Below, piece by piece: positions 9,606-16,880 of a DNA stretch of 64,000 bases. Position 1 is the first letter of the stretch, and the number at the start of each line of letters is the position of its first letter. The notes under the pieces were generated by a model. That model ran no database searches and had not been told where the DNA came from. It saw only the letters and a list, made by a program, of their open reading frames with translations. A program made the position numbers and the translations under genes. This DNA comes from Rhodobacterales bacterium HKCCE4037 (GTDB taxonomy: Bacteria; Pseudomonadota; Alphaproteobacteria; Rhodobacterales; Rhodobacteraceae): assembly GCA_015689645.1 (NCBI GenBank), contig WVSM01000007.1, positions 124,001-188,000 on the forward strand, read 5' to 3'.

Positions 9606-9893
9606 TCAGTTCGGTAAGGACCATGAGGTGCTCACGATCCACACGGCGATGAGACTCCCTCCGGCCACGTATCGCCCGAGGTTACGTTTTCTTCGGCATG
9701 CGACGAGCCCGGGACGCGCCAACATTTGCGCCATGTCCTCGTCTCGGTAATATGGCCGGTCTGGGGTACCGAGGTTTTGCAATCTTCCAAGTTCACGTCC
9801 GTACAACGTCCAATATTCTCGTCCCCAATATCGCGAAAAGAACACCGCTCCGATCGCAACGAGAATGAGGCCGATGTTCAGGGCGACAGTCAT
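9606..9893 (-). CDS. Small membrane protein of unknown function (95 aa)
   Basis: A 95-aa protein with two hydrophobic segments, one at residues 2-18 (ALNIGLILVAIGAVFF) and one near the C terminus (GGSLIAVWIVSTSW), separated by a charged loop. I do not recognise the family. Its start overlaps the stop of the MBL-fold gene as ATGA, which strongly supports that it is translated in the homogentisate operon. A second tiny membrane protein is encoded between hmgA and maiA; both may serve an uptake or membrane-association function, which is speculation. Confidence 0.65.
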   Translation of the reverse strand: MTVALNIGLILVAIGAVFFSRYWGREYWTLYGRELGRLQNLGTPDRPYYRDEDMAQMLARPGLVACRRKRNLGRYVAGGSLIAVWIVSTSWSLPN

Positions 9894-10840
9894 CCCTGCA
9901 ATTGTTCCCACATCTCTACATCGCGCTCGGCAGTCCAGATGCGCGGATGGTCGATTCCACGCGCTTCGTCATAGGCGCGGGCGACGTTGAACGGCAGGCA
10001 GTGTTCGTAGATCGCGTAGTCACTGAATTTCGGATCACAGGCTGCGCGCACCGCGTCCCACGCATCCTTGAGCGAGCCGTTCTTGGCGGCAACGCGCGCG
10101 GCCGGGCGGTATGTGCTGTCGACAAAATCGCGGGTGCTTTCGATCGCCCGGTTCACGGCTTCGGAGCCGATCAGCGCGCCGCCCCGCCCCGGTGCGATGG
10201 CATCGAGATCGTAGGCCTTGATCCTGTCCAGCGTGCCACCCCAATCGGCGAAGTGTCCATCGCCGCAGTAGCAGGCGGAGTGGTCTTCGACGATATCACC
10301 GGTGAACATGACGTTTGCATCCGGAACATGGATGACCGCATCACCGGCGGTGTGGGCACGGCCGATCTGGCGAATGTCGACGCGACGGCTGCCGAGGTAA
10401 ACGGTCATGGAGTCAGAGAACGTCGTCGTAGGCCATGTCAGGCCAGGGATGCTTTCGTGGCCTTCGAAAAGGCGCGGGAACCGCTGGAATTCGCTTTCCC
10501 AATCCTCCTGTCCGCGTTCGACCACCATGGAGCGCGCGATGTCGGACATGATCACCTGCGGAGCCTCGTACGCGGACGCGCCAAGCACGCGCACGGCGTG
10601 GTAATGGGTCATCACGAGGTGGGAAATCGGCTTGTCGGTGACCGACCGCACGCATTCGATGACCTTGTTGGCAAGCCGCGGCGTCGCCTGCGCCTCGACA
10701 ATCATCACGCTGTCATCACCGATGATGACGCCCGAATTCGGGTCGCCCTCGGCGGTGAAGGCATAGAGACCATCTCCGATCTCGTCGAAGGTGATGGTCT
10801 TTTCGGTCATGTCACCCTGGGAGGCGAAGGCTTTGGCCAT
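9890..10840 (-). CDS. MBL-fold metallo-hydrolase-like protein with atypical metal motif
   Basis: A 316-aa metallo-beta-lactamase fold protein: N-terminal DGLYAFTAEGDPNSGVIIGDD, an active-site strand HLVMTHYHAVRVLGAS (residues 74-89) and a later GRAHTAGDAVIHVPDANVMFTGDIV segment. The usual HxHxDH motif reads H79-Y-H81-A-V-R, so the Asp and third His are missing, whereas the downstream His/Asp motifs are kept. It could be a single-metal hydrolase or a different activity. The start at MAKAFASQGD is uncertain; MTEKTITFDE ten codons later has a better AGGGTG site. It lies between fahA and a small membrane protein in the homogentisate operon, and its substrate is unknown. Confidence 0.8.
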   Translation of the reverse strand: MAKAFASQGDMTEKTITFDEIGDGLYAFTAEGDPNSGVIIGDDSVMIVEAQATPRLANKVIECVRSVTDKPISHLVMTHYHAVRVLGASAYEAPQVIMSDIARSMVVERGQEDWESEFQRFPRLFEGHESIPGLTWPTTTFSDSMTVYLGSRRVDIRQIGRAHTAGDAVIHVPDANVMFTGDIVEDHSACYCGDGHFADWGGTLDRIKAYDLDAIAPGRGGALIGSEAVNRAIESTRDFVDSTYRPAARVAAKNGSLKDAWDAVRAACDPKFSDYAIYEHCLPFNVARAYDEARGIDHPRIWTAERDVEMWEQLQG

Positions 10841-10918
10841 GGTTAAGTATCCTTGTCGGTGGTGCGGGAGACAGCGTCGGTGGCCTCCGGCGGGAGTTTT
10901 TCTTGCAAGATGAAAGGG

Positions 10919-12169
10919 TCAGGTTGCGAATGGGTCTTCCGCGGCGGGGTGAACTGCACCGGTGCAGGGACCGAACCCGACACGGTAGCCGTTGCCGATC
11001 GCCGCACCGTGGAGCGATAGGGTATCACCATCCTCGATGAAAGTCCGCAGGCCGGACGCGGTCTGGAGTGGTTCTTTTCCGCCCCATGTCAGTTCCAGCA
11101 GGCTGCCGCGCTGATGCTTTTCGGGCCCGGAAATCGTGCCGGTGCCGAGCAGGTCTCCACTGCGCATCGGGCAACCCGACGAGGTATGATGGGCGAGTTG
11201 TTGCGCGGAAGAATAGTAGAGTTCATTCGCGTTCGTTTCGGCAATCGTCTCGCCATTCAGGATCACCGACAGGGCGATGTCATGGTTCATTGGCGTCGTG
11301 TCCTGCAAATGCGCAAGGAGTGGTCTCTCACGCTTCGGCGTGGCTGTCCGGAACGGTGCCAGCGCCTCGGCCGTGACAATCCATGGGCTGATCGTGGTTG
11401 CCGTTGCCTTGGCCTGGAACGGCCCAAGCGGCTGGTATTCCCAGGCCTGGATGTCACGGGCAGACCAGTCGTTCAGCAGCACGTAGCCGAAGATATTCTC
11501 GAACGCCTGATCGACGCTGATCGGGCCGTTCGATGCCACACCGACAATGGCACCCATCTCGAGTTCGATATCGAACCGGCGGGACGGTGCGAAAATCGGG
11601 GTCTCGTGCTCGGGCGATTTCAGCTGGCCCCAGGGGCGCCGGATCGCGGTGCCTGAAACAACCACCGAGGAGGCCCGACCATTGTAGCCGATGGGCATAT
11701 GCAGCCAGTTCGGCGGCAGAGCATTCTCGGGGCCGCGGAACATCGTGCCCACGTTGCTGGCGTGATGGCGGCCGGCGTAGAAGTCGGTGTATTCCGCAAC
11801 CCGGATAGGCAGATGCAGCGTGGCCTCTCCCATTGGCACCGAATAGATGGTGATCGCATCCTGTGCAGCCTCGTTCGCGCCCTCTTCGAGCATGGCGGTC
11901 AGGGCAGCACGATAGGCCGACCACGCCTTGGGCCCGAGTTCCATGAAGTCATTCCAGAACGGCGCGTCGAGCACATCGGCCTCCAGGTCGGCCCGCAGGA
12001 TACCGGCGGCCTCAAGGCCGGTTGCGTCGATGATGCGGTCGCCCAGTGCCACGCCGCATCGCAGGTCGCCGTCCTCGACTGAAAACACCCCGTAAGGCAG
12101 GTTGTTCAGCGGGAAGTCGGCGTCGGGCGCATTGGCGCTCTCGAGCCAGGAACGTTTCAGGTCCGTCAT
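10919..12169 (-). CDS. fahA: Fumarylacetoacetase
   Basis: A 416-aa fumarylacetoacetate hydrolase, the last step of the homogentisate pathway, giving fumarate and acetoacetate. The catalytic/metal region D129-x-Y131...H136 (TDFYAGRHHASNVGTMFRG) has the Asp-to-His spacing of mouse FAH, followed by NDWSARDIQAWEYQPLGPF and the late GTGTISGPE segment. It has full eukaryotic-type length, not the short FAH-superfamily form. The start MTDLKRSWLE shares a base with the maiA stop (TGATG). A 78-base gap separates it from the next gene of the operon. Confidence 0.95.
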   Translation of the reverse strand: MTDLKRSWLESANAPDADFPLNNLPYGVFSVEDGDLRCGVALGDRIIDATGLEAAGILRADLEADVLDAPFWNDFMELGPKAWSAYRAALTAMLEEGANEAAQDAITIYSVPMGEATLHLPIRVAEYTDFYAGRHHASNVGTMFRGPENALPPNWLHMPIGYNGRASSVVVSGTAIRRPWGQLKSPEHETPIFAPSRRFDIELEMGAIVGVASNGPISVDQAFENIFGYVLLNDWSARDIQAWEYQPLGPFQAKATATTISPWIVTAEALAPFRTATPKRERPLLAHLQDTTPMNHDIALSVILNGETIAETNANELYYSSAQQLAHHTSSGCPMRSGDLLGTGTISGPEKHQRGSLLELTWGGKEPLQTASGLRTFIEDGDTLSLHGAAIGNGYRVGFGPCTGAVHPAAEDPFAT

Positions 12170-12807
12170 CAGGTCTCCGTGGCGTCGGGTTGGTTTTCTG
12201 GCGCAGCGGCCAGGATTTCGGGAACGGCGAGGCAGGCCTGCTCGATCCGGGCGATCTTCGGATATGGATTGAGCGACAGGCCCCAACGATGAGCATTGAC
12301 GCATTGCGCGACGATGCAGAGGTCGGCGAGGTCCGGCGCATCGCCGAAGGCAAAACCTTCCTTCTCGGGGAGCATCGCCTGGAGGGTGGCGAAGCCCTCG
12401 GCCATCCAATGCTGCATCCAGTCGCGCTTGCCTGCCACGTCGGCGCCGAAGCGAGCCTCCAGTTGACGGAGCAGGCGCAGATTGTTGACCGGGTGAATGT
12501 CGGTCGCCACGACGAGCGCGGCCGCGAGCTGCCTCGAACGCGTGATGGCATCGTTCGACACCATCGGCGGGTCCGGATAAGTCGCATCGAGATAATCGAT
12601 GATCGCAAGGCTTTGGGTCAGGATCGTGCCGTCGTCGAGTTTCAACGCCGGCACGCCGTAACCGGCGTTGATCGCACGGTACGCGGCCTCGTGTTGTTCG
12701 CCGGTGTAGAGGTTCACGGAGATCTGCTCGTACTGCACGCCCTTAAGATTGAGCGCCGCACGCACGCGGTAGGAAGTGGTAGACCGCCAGTAGCCGTAAA
12801 GGATCAT
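12169..12807 (-). CDS. maiA: Maleylacetoacetate isomerase (zeta-class glutathione S-transferase)
   Basis: A 212-aa zeta GST that isomerises 4-maleylacetoacetate to fumarylacetoacetate using glutathione. The N-terminal thioredoxin domain carries GYWRSTTSYRVRAALNLKG, a variant of the SSCS-YRVR signature with Thr instead of Cys, then NAGYGVPAL and the glutathione-binding LTQSLAIIDYLD. The all-alpha domain follows. It overlaps the gene upstream by ATGA and the gene downstream by TGATG, so it is tightly coupled between the 45-aa peptide gene and fahA. Confidence 0.93.
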   Translation of the reverse strand: MILYGYWRSTTSYRVRAALNLKGVQYEQISVNLYTGEQHEAAYRAINAGYGVPALKLDDGTILTQSLAIIDYLDATYPDPPMVSNDAITRSRQLAAALVVATDIHPVNNLRLLRQLEARFGADVAGKRDWMQHWMAEGFATLQAMLPEKEGFAFGDAPDLADLCIVAQCVNAHRWGLSLNPYPKIARIEQACLAVPEILAAAPENQPDATET

Positions 12808-12941
12808 GAGCGCTCACCGTTCCGCTCACCGGTGTCGCGTGCCCGGGCTCCGGCCCGCCTTGCGATGGCAATCACCGCAAACGGTGCCGCCGTCGTGACG
12901 ACGATGACCAGGCCGATGATGATCCAGGCGGTCGTTGTCAT
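12804..12941 (-). CDS. 45-aa single-helix membrane peptide in homogentisate operon
   Basis: The frame begins [20 protein letters not shown] and ends [13 protein letters not shown]: one transmembrane helix (about residues 5-28) and a basic, hydrophilic tail. The ATG overlaps the hmgA stop (ATGA) and its own TGA overlaps the maiA ATG (ATGA). A frame that fits exactly between two genes with both overlaps is strong evidence for translation despite its size. No family is recognised. It resembles other one-helix peptides found in catabolic or transport operons; its function is unknown. Confidence 0.65.
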   Translation of the reverse strand: MTTTAWIIIGLVIVVTTAAPFAVIAIARRAGARARDTGERNGERS

Positions 12942-14293
12942 TTCTTGCCCGGTGTGCCGTCGAATTTCTTCTCCAGCGAGGTCCAGCAGTCGATGTAGTC
13001 ATCCTGCAGCGGTGCTTCGGATGCCGCGAACGCGGTCAGGTGCTGCGGGAACCGGGTCTCGAACATGAAGGACATGGTGTTGTCGAGCTTGTCCGGCCCG
13101 AGGTTCGCATTCGACGCTTTCTCGAACGCTTCGCGGTCCGGACCATGGGGCAGCATCATGTTGTGCAGGCTCATGCCTCCGGGGATGAACCCCTGAGGCT
13201 TTGCGTCGTACTGGCCGTAGATGTTGCCCATCAGCTCGGACATTATGTTCTTGTGATACCACGGCGGGCGGAAGGTATCCTCGGCCACCATCCAGCGTTC
13301 GCGGAACAGGACGAAGTCGATATTGGCGACCCCCTCCTGACCGGAGGGCGCAGTCAGCACCGTGAAGATCGACGGGTCGGGATGGTCGAACAGGATCGCG
13401 CCGACGGGGCAATAGGTCTTCAAATCGTATTTCAGGGGTGCGTAGTTGCCGTGCCAAGCCACGACGTCGAGGGGCGACTGCCCGATCTCGGTCCGGTGAA
13501 ATTGTCCGCACCATTTTACGGTGACGGTCGAGGGGACCTCGCGATCTTCATAGGCGGCCACCGGAGCCTTGAAGTCGCGCGGGTTGGCCATGCAATTCGC
13601 GCCGATGGGCCCCCTGCCCGGAAGCGCGAACTTGGCGCCGTAGTTTTCACAGACGAAGCCGCGCGCAGGACCATCGAGCACTTCAACCCGGTAGAGCAAC
13701 CCGCGTGGGATGATAGCGATTTCTTGCGGCTCGATATCTATGATGCCAAGCTCGGTGCAGAACCGCAGCCGGCCTTCCTGCGGCACGATCAGCAACTCGC
13801 TGTCCGCGGAATAGAAGTAATCATCCACCATCGACGCAGTGACAAGGTAGATGTGGCTTGCCATGCCGACCTGGGTATTCACGTCACCGGCTGTCGTCAT
13901 GGTGCGCATGCCCGTGAGCCATGTCAGCGGCGTCTCGGAATGCGGCACGGGCGACCAACGGTACTGGCCAAGCGACGTGACATCGGGATCGACGTTCGGC
14001 GCGGACTGCCAATACGGCAGGTCGATTTTCTCATAGCGATGCGAATGTTTGACCGAGGGTCGAATGCGGTAGCACCACGTCCGCTCAGGGCGCACATCGG
14101 TGAAGGCCGTGCCCGAAAGCTGTTCGCCATAGAGACCGTAATTCACCTTCTGGGGCGAATTCATGCCTTGTGGCAAGGCACCAGGCAGCGCCTCTGTTTC
14201 GAAATCGTTGCCGAAGCCGGGCATATAGCCCTCGTGCGCGCCGGGATGCGACGGGGCCTGCACCATGGGCCGGGGCGTGGATTGTTCTGTCAT
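12938..14293 (-). CDS. hmgA: Homogentisate 1,2-dioxygenase
   Basis: A 451-aa ring-opening iron(II) dioxygenase converting homogentisate to maleylacetoacetate. The N terminus has the family pattern [19 protein letters not shown]. The iron ligands are in [14 protein letters not shown] and [13 protein letters not shown], with His-to-Glu and Glu-to-His spacings (6 and 30) equal to those of the human enzyme (H335, E341, H371). It is the first gene of the operon; a perfect palindrome and the probable promoter lie directly upstream. Tyrosine/phenylacetate-type aromatics are the usual source of homogentisate, but no hydroxyphenylpyruvate dioxygenase is present in this window. Confidence 0.96.
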   Translation of the reverse strand: MTEQSTPRPMVQAPSHPGAHEGYMPGFGNDFETEALPGALPQGMNSPQKVNYGLYGEQLSGTAFTDVRPERTWCYRIRPSVKHSHRYEKIDLPYWQSAPNVDPDVTSLGQYRWSPVPHSETPLTWLTGMRTMTTAGDVNTQVGMASHIYLVTASMVDDYFYSADSELLIVPQEGRLRFCTELGIIDIEPQEIAIIPRGLLYRVEVLDGPARGFVCENYGAKFALPGRGPIGANCMANPRDFKAPVAAYEDREVPSTVTVKWCGQFHRTEIGQSPLDVVAWHGNYAPLKYDLKTYCPVGAILFDHPDPSIFTVLTAPSGQEGVANIDFVLFRERWMVAEDTFRPPWYHKNIMSELMGNIYGQYDAKPQGFIPGGMSLHNMMLPHGPDREAFEKASNANLGPDKLDNTMSFMFETRFPQHLTAFAASEAPLQDDYIDCWTSLEKKFDGTPGKK

Positions 14294-14760
14294 GGCATCC
14301 TCCCAAGTTGCCTTAATGCATAACGGTTACTTTTGTAACCAACAACCCCGATAGCTGGCGACGAAGTGTGCATGGATTGCGATACATGCGCAGTCGACTC
14401 TCCACGCGTCATGCAGTCGGGGCAGTCGGTTTCTCAGTTAGATCACTGTGGCACGCGTGACGCTCGATGCGGCTGCATGACCACTTTCGAATACCGACCA
14501 CCGAGAGTGTTTGTGACCTTGGAAAATGTTCTTGAGCGGACTCTGGGTCGGCAGCGGAAGAAACCGTAGCGGCATTGGCGAGAGACGGATGGATGCCGCG
14601 AGCCCGAACCGTCGAAAGTTAGCCACTTGATCGGCGCACCAATCTTCGCCAACGCGCGCATTGCGAATTCACGTGCTTGCTCGGGCAAATGGGTATCCAG
14701 GACCCGTCCTGATTGGCCCGGGACTTTGGGAGGCGCGGGCTTCTGATCAACGCAGCGGGT
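14294..14760. other. 467-base region without a convincing gene
   Basis: It lies between hmgA and the end of the chemotaxis operon. It holds the hmgA palindrome. On the minus strand the frame continuing after the stop of the 117-aa che protein is open for about 105 codons (down to 14443) and has no recognisable domain. A 67-codon plus-strand frame (14366-14569) overlaps it. Neither has a good ribosome site. It may be a decayed gene or element. Confidence 0.4.
14325..14340. promoter_or_regulatory. Perfect palindrome upstream of hmgA, candidate operator
   Basis: GGTTACTTTTGTAACC: 6-base arms around a TTTT spacer, 32 bases before the hmgA start codon. The position suits a repressor site overlapping the promoter or leader of the homogentisate-dehalogenase operon. 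No regulator gene is adjacent, so the binding protein is unknown. Confidence 0.45.
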
Positions 14761-15114
14761 TCAGAAAATCAGATCGTCCTCACGAGAGACAGTTGTATCT
14801 CCGTGATATCCATCCTGCGAACACCCCACGCGGACAGACTCCAACAAGACGCCGTCGACCAATGTCGACTTCTCTAAGGCGACCGTGTTCGGACCGAAGG
14901 GAACCGCGTTCTCTGTCACCCGCCGCACCGCCGACAACGATTGGTACAAAAGGTCGATCTTCTGCAGCGTGTGGTAATCCGGTTTGCCGGTAGCCCCCTT
15001 CGACAGTACCAGGTCTGCAACCGACCCGTCGACGTCGCCTGCCAGCGCCTCGAGTTCTCCCAGCATCTCGGCAAGATTGAGGAGAGCCTGGCGCATCGAC
15101 AAGTGGCCTTTCAT
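14761..15114 (-). CDS. Chemotaxis-operon protein with DxxxQ motif, CheT/CheZ-like phosphatase candidate
   Basis: A 117-aa protein ending the minus-strand che operon, 14 bases after cheY2. Residues 8-70 look helical, with a coiled-coil-like heptad pattern, and contain LQKIDLLYQSLSAV. D54-L-L-Y-Q58 matches the DxxxQ catalytic motif of the CheY-P phosphatase CheZ, which the rhizobial protein CheT (encoded at the end of its che operon) is also described as sharing. The location, size and motif therefore point to signal termination on CheY. The C-terminal 45 residues are not recognisable. Start MKGHLSM is chosen; MRQALLNL six codons later is an alternative with AAAGG upstream. Confidence 0.65.
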   Translation of the reverse strand: MKGHLSMRQALLNLAEMLGELEALAGDVDGSVADLVLSKGATGKPDYHTLQKIDLLYQSLSAVRRVTENAVPFGPNTVALEKSTLVDGVLLESVRVGCSQDGYHGDTTVSREDDLIF

Positions 15115-15128
15115 GTCATGTGATCCCG

Positions 15129-15515
15129 TCAAAGCGGCCCCACGACTTGCTGGATGCAGGTCTTGAGCGCATTGGGGGAAAACGGTTTCTTGAGAAAGTT
15201 GTTCATTTGTAGCCGGCGGCCTTCGTCGATGATTTTCGGGTCCACCGATCCGGTGATAAGGATGAATCCTATCCGTTCCGTCATCTTGTTCGTCCGCAAT
15301 GCATGCAGCAGTTGCAGCCCATCCATGCCAGGCATGTTGTAGTCCGAAATCACCAGGTGCACCGGCGCCTTGCTGATCTTTGCGAGCGCGGTCTGACCAT
15401 CGGCGCTGTAGTCGTATTTTTTGATCTGCATCCAGTCGAGCGCCTGCGTGATGAGACCGCGGCTTGTCGACATGTCGTCCACGACCATGACGTGCAGATT
15501 GTCCTTCGTGCTCAT
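15129..15515 (-). CDS. cheY: Chemotaxis response regulator CheY (second copy)
   Basis: A 128-aa single-domain receiver. The acidic pocket D13-D14, phosphoacceptor D58 (VISDYNMPGMDG), switch residue in LITGS and the lysine in FLKKPFSP are all intact. The output is probably the flagellar motor switch, while the other CheY of the locus could act as a phosphate sink, as in rhizobia; which does which cannot be told from sequence. The ATG overlaps the cheR stop (TGATG). The DxxxQ protein follows. Confidence 0.92.
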   Translation of the reverse strand: MSTKDNLHVMVVDDMSTSRGLITQALDWMQIKKYDYSADGQTALAKISKAPVHLVISDYNMPGMDGLQLLHALRTNKMTERIGFILITGSVDPKIIDEGRRLQMNNFLKKPFSPNALKTCIQQVVGPL

Positions 15516-16408
15516 CAGAGCGTATCCTCATGTTGCTTTGCCCCTGAGGGCGCCTTGACGTAATGGGTGACCCCGCCGGCCCTGAACGTCGATTTCGCCG
15601 GGCCCGACACGCGTTCGGAGTGGCCGACGAACAGATGACCATCCGGCGACAGGGTTTCCGCGAAGCGGACCCACAAACGCTCCTGCGTCTGGCCGTCGAA
15701 ATAGATGACCACGTTGCGGCAGAAGATGACGTCGAAAAGCCCCCTCATCGGCCAGTCGCGAAGCAGGTTGAGTTCGGTGCAATGGACCAGGGCGCGAACC
15801 TCCGGCTTGACGAGCAGCAGGTCGGGGGAGCCCTGCGCCGTTTCGAAATAGGTCCTGCGCGCGTTTGCCGGGATCTGGTCCGGCTCGGTCATCCGGTAGC
15901 GCCCGTCACGTGCGGCGGCGACCATGCGGGCGTCGATGTCGGTGGCGAGAATGCGCACGTCGCGGGACGCCGCCTCGGGCATGACGTCCAGCAGAGTCAT
16001 CGCAATCGAATAGGGTTCCTCGCCGCTGGAGCAGCCCGCCGACCAGATGCGCACCCGCCCACCTTGCCGTGCCCGCGCGACGAGGGGCGGCAGAACGGTT
16101 TCCCGGAGCATGTCGAAATGATGCGGCTCCCGAAAAAACCGCGTGACGTTCGTGGTAAGCGAAAACAGCATCTCGCGACGCTCCTCCGCGCTATCGTCCC
16201 GCTCGAGAAGGTCACAGTAGCTGGAGAAATCAGGCAACTTGAGCTGACGAAGACGACGGGCAAGGCGTGAAACGGTCAGCGAACGCTTCCCTTCGCCGAG
16301 CACGATACCGCTCTCGGCGCGCATCAGATCGGCGATGCGTTGGAACGACCGCGTGTCGATCGCCGTCATCGGCGGCGACGCCACCTCGGGGTAACCGCCG
16401 TCCGTCAT
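15515..16408 (-). CDS. cheR: Chemotaxis protein methyltransferase CheR
   Basis: A 297-aa S-adenosylmethionine-dependent methyltransferase that methylates glutamates of chemoreceptors. It has an N-terminal helical CheR_N domain (residues 15-75) and the Rossmann domain with SAM motif RIWSAGCSSGEEPYSIAM, then FDVIFCRNVVIYFD and FVGHSERV. TTNVTRFFREPHHF is the characteristic CheR substrate-side motif. The start overlaps the cheW stop (ATGA). MTAIDTRSF at residue 14 is a possible alternative start. Confidence 0.95.
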   Translation of the reverse strand: MTDGGYPEVASPPMTAIDTRSFQRIADLMRAESGIVLGEGKRSLTVSRLARRLRQLKLPDFSSYCDLLERDDSAEERREMLFSLTTNVTRFFREPHHFDMLRETVLPPLVARARQGGRVRIWSAGCSSGEEPYSIAMTLLDVMPEAASRDVRILATDIDARMVAAARDGRYRMTEPDQIPANARRTYFETAQGSPDLLLVKPEVRALVHCTELNLLRDWPMRGLFDVIFCRNVVIYFDGQTQERLWVRFAETLSPDGHLFVGHSERVSGPAKSTFRAGGVTHYVKAPSGAKQHEDTL

Positions 16409-16872
16409 GCCGCAACCGACCGGGTCTGCGGCAGGACGCTGGACAGGTTCAGTTTTCGCACCATTGTATCCTTCAGCATCAGCACGCCCGAGATGAACGC
16501 ACCGGACGAGGCCGCCGCCATTTCAGGAACGGGTTGCAGACCGTCATCGAGGATCGAGATGATATCGGACACGACATCGGCGAGCAGTCCCACGGTCTGG
16601 TCCTCCACCACAACGATGATGATCACGTTGCGCGGACCGGGTTCGGTCGTGCCCAATCCGAGGCGCGCCGAAAGGTCGATCACCGGCACAACCGAGCCGC
16701 GCAGGTTGATCACGCCCTTCACGAAGGCTTCGCAATGGGGCAGGATCGTCGTCTCCGACCAGCCGCGAATTTCCCGCACAGACATGATATCACAGCAGAA
16801 ATCCTGACCGTTGACGCGGAAAGCAACGACCTCGTTATCGGAGCTGCGGGTTTTGTCGAAGGTGTCAGCCAT
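16405..16872 (-). CDS. cheW: Chemotaxis coupling protein CheW
   Basis: A 155-aa two-subdomain CheW adaptor that couples receptors to CheA. Typical segments are NEVVAFRVNGQDFCCDIMSVREI, GVINLRGSVVPVIDLSARLGL and VGLLADVVSDII. The start at MADTFDKTRS is preferred because GAGG lies 6 bases upstream; an ATG four codons earlier overlaps the cheA stop as ATGA and is also possible. Confidence 0.94.
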   Translation of the reverse strand: MADTFDKTRSSDNEVVAFRVNGQDFCCDIMSVREIRGWSETTILPHCEAFVKGVINLRGSVVPVIDLSARLGLGTTEPGPRNVIIIVVVEDQTVGLLADVVSDIISILDDGLQPVPEMAAASSGAFISGVLMLKDTMVRKLNLSSVLPQTRSVAA

Positions 16873-16880
16873 GGAAGACC

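Noticed and set aside
14366-14569. 67-codon plus-strand frame between hmgA and the che operon
   Set aside because: No ribosome site, cysteine-rich odd composition, overlaps another unconvincing frame.
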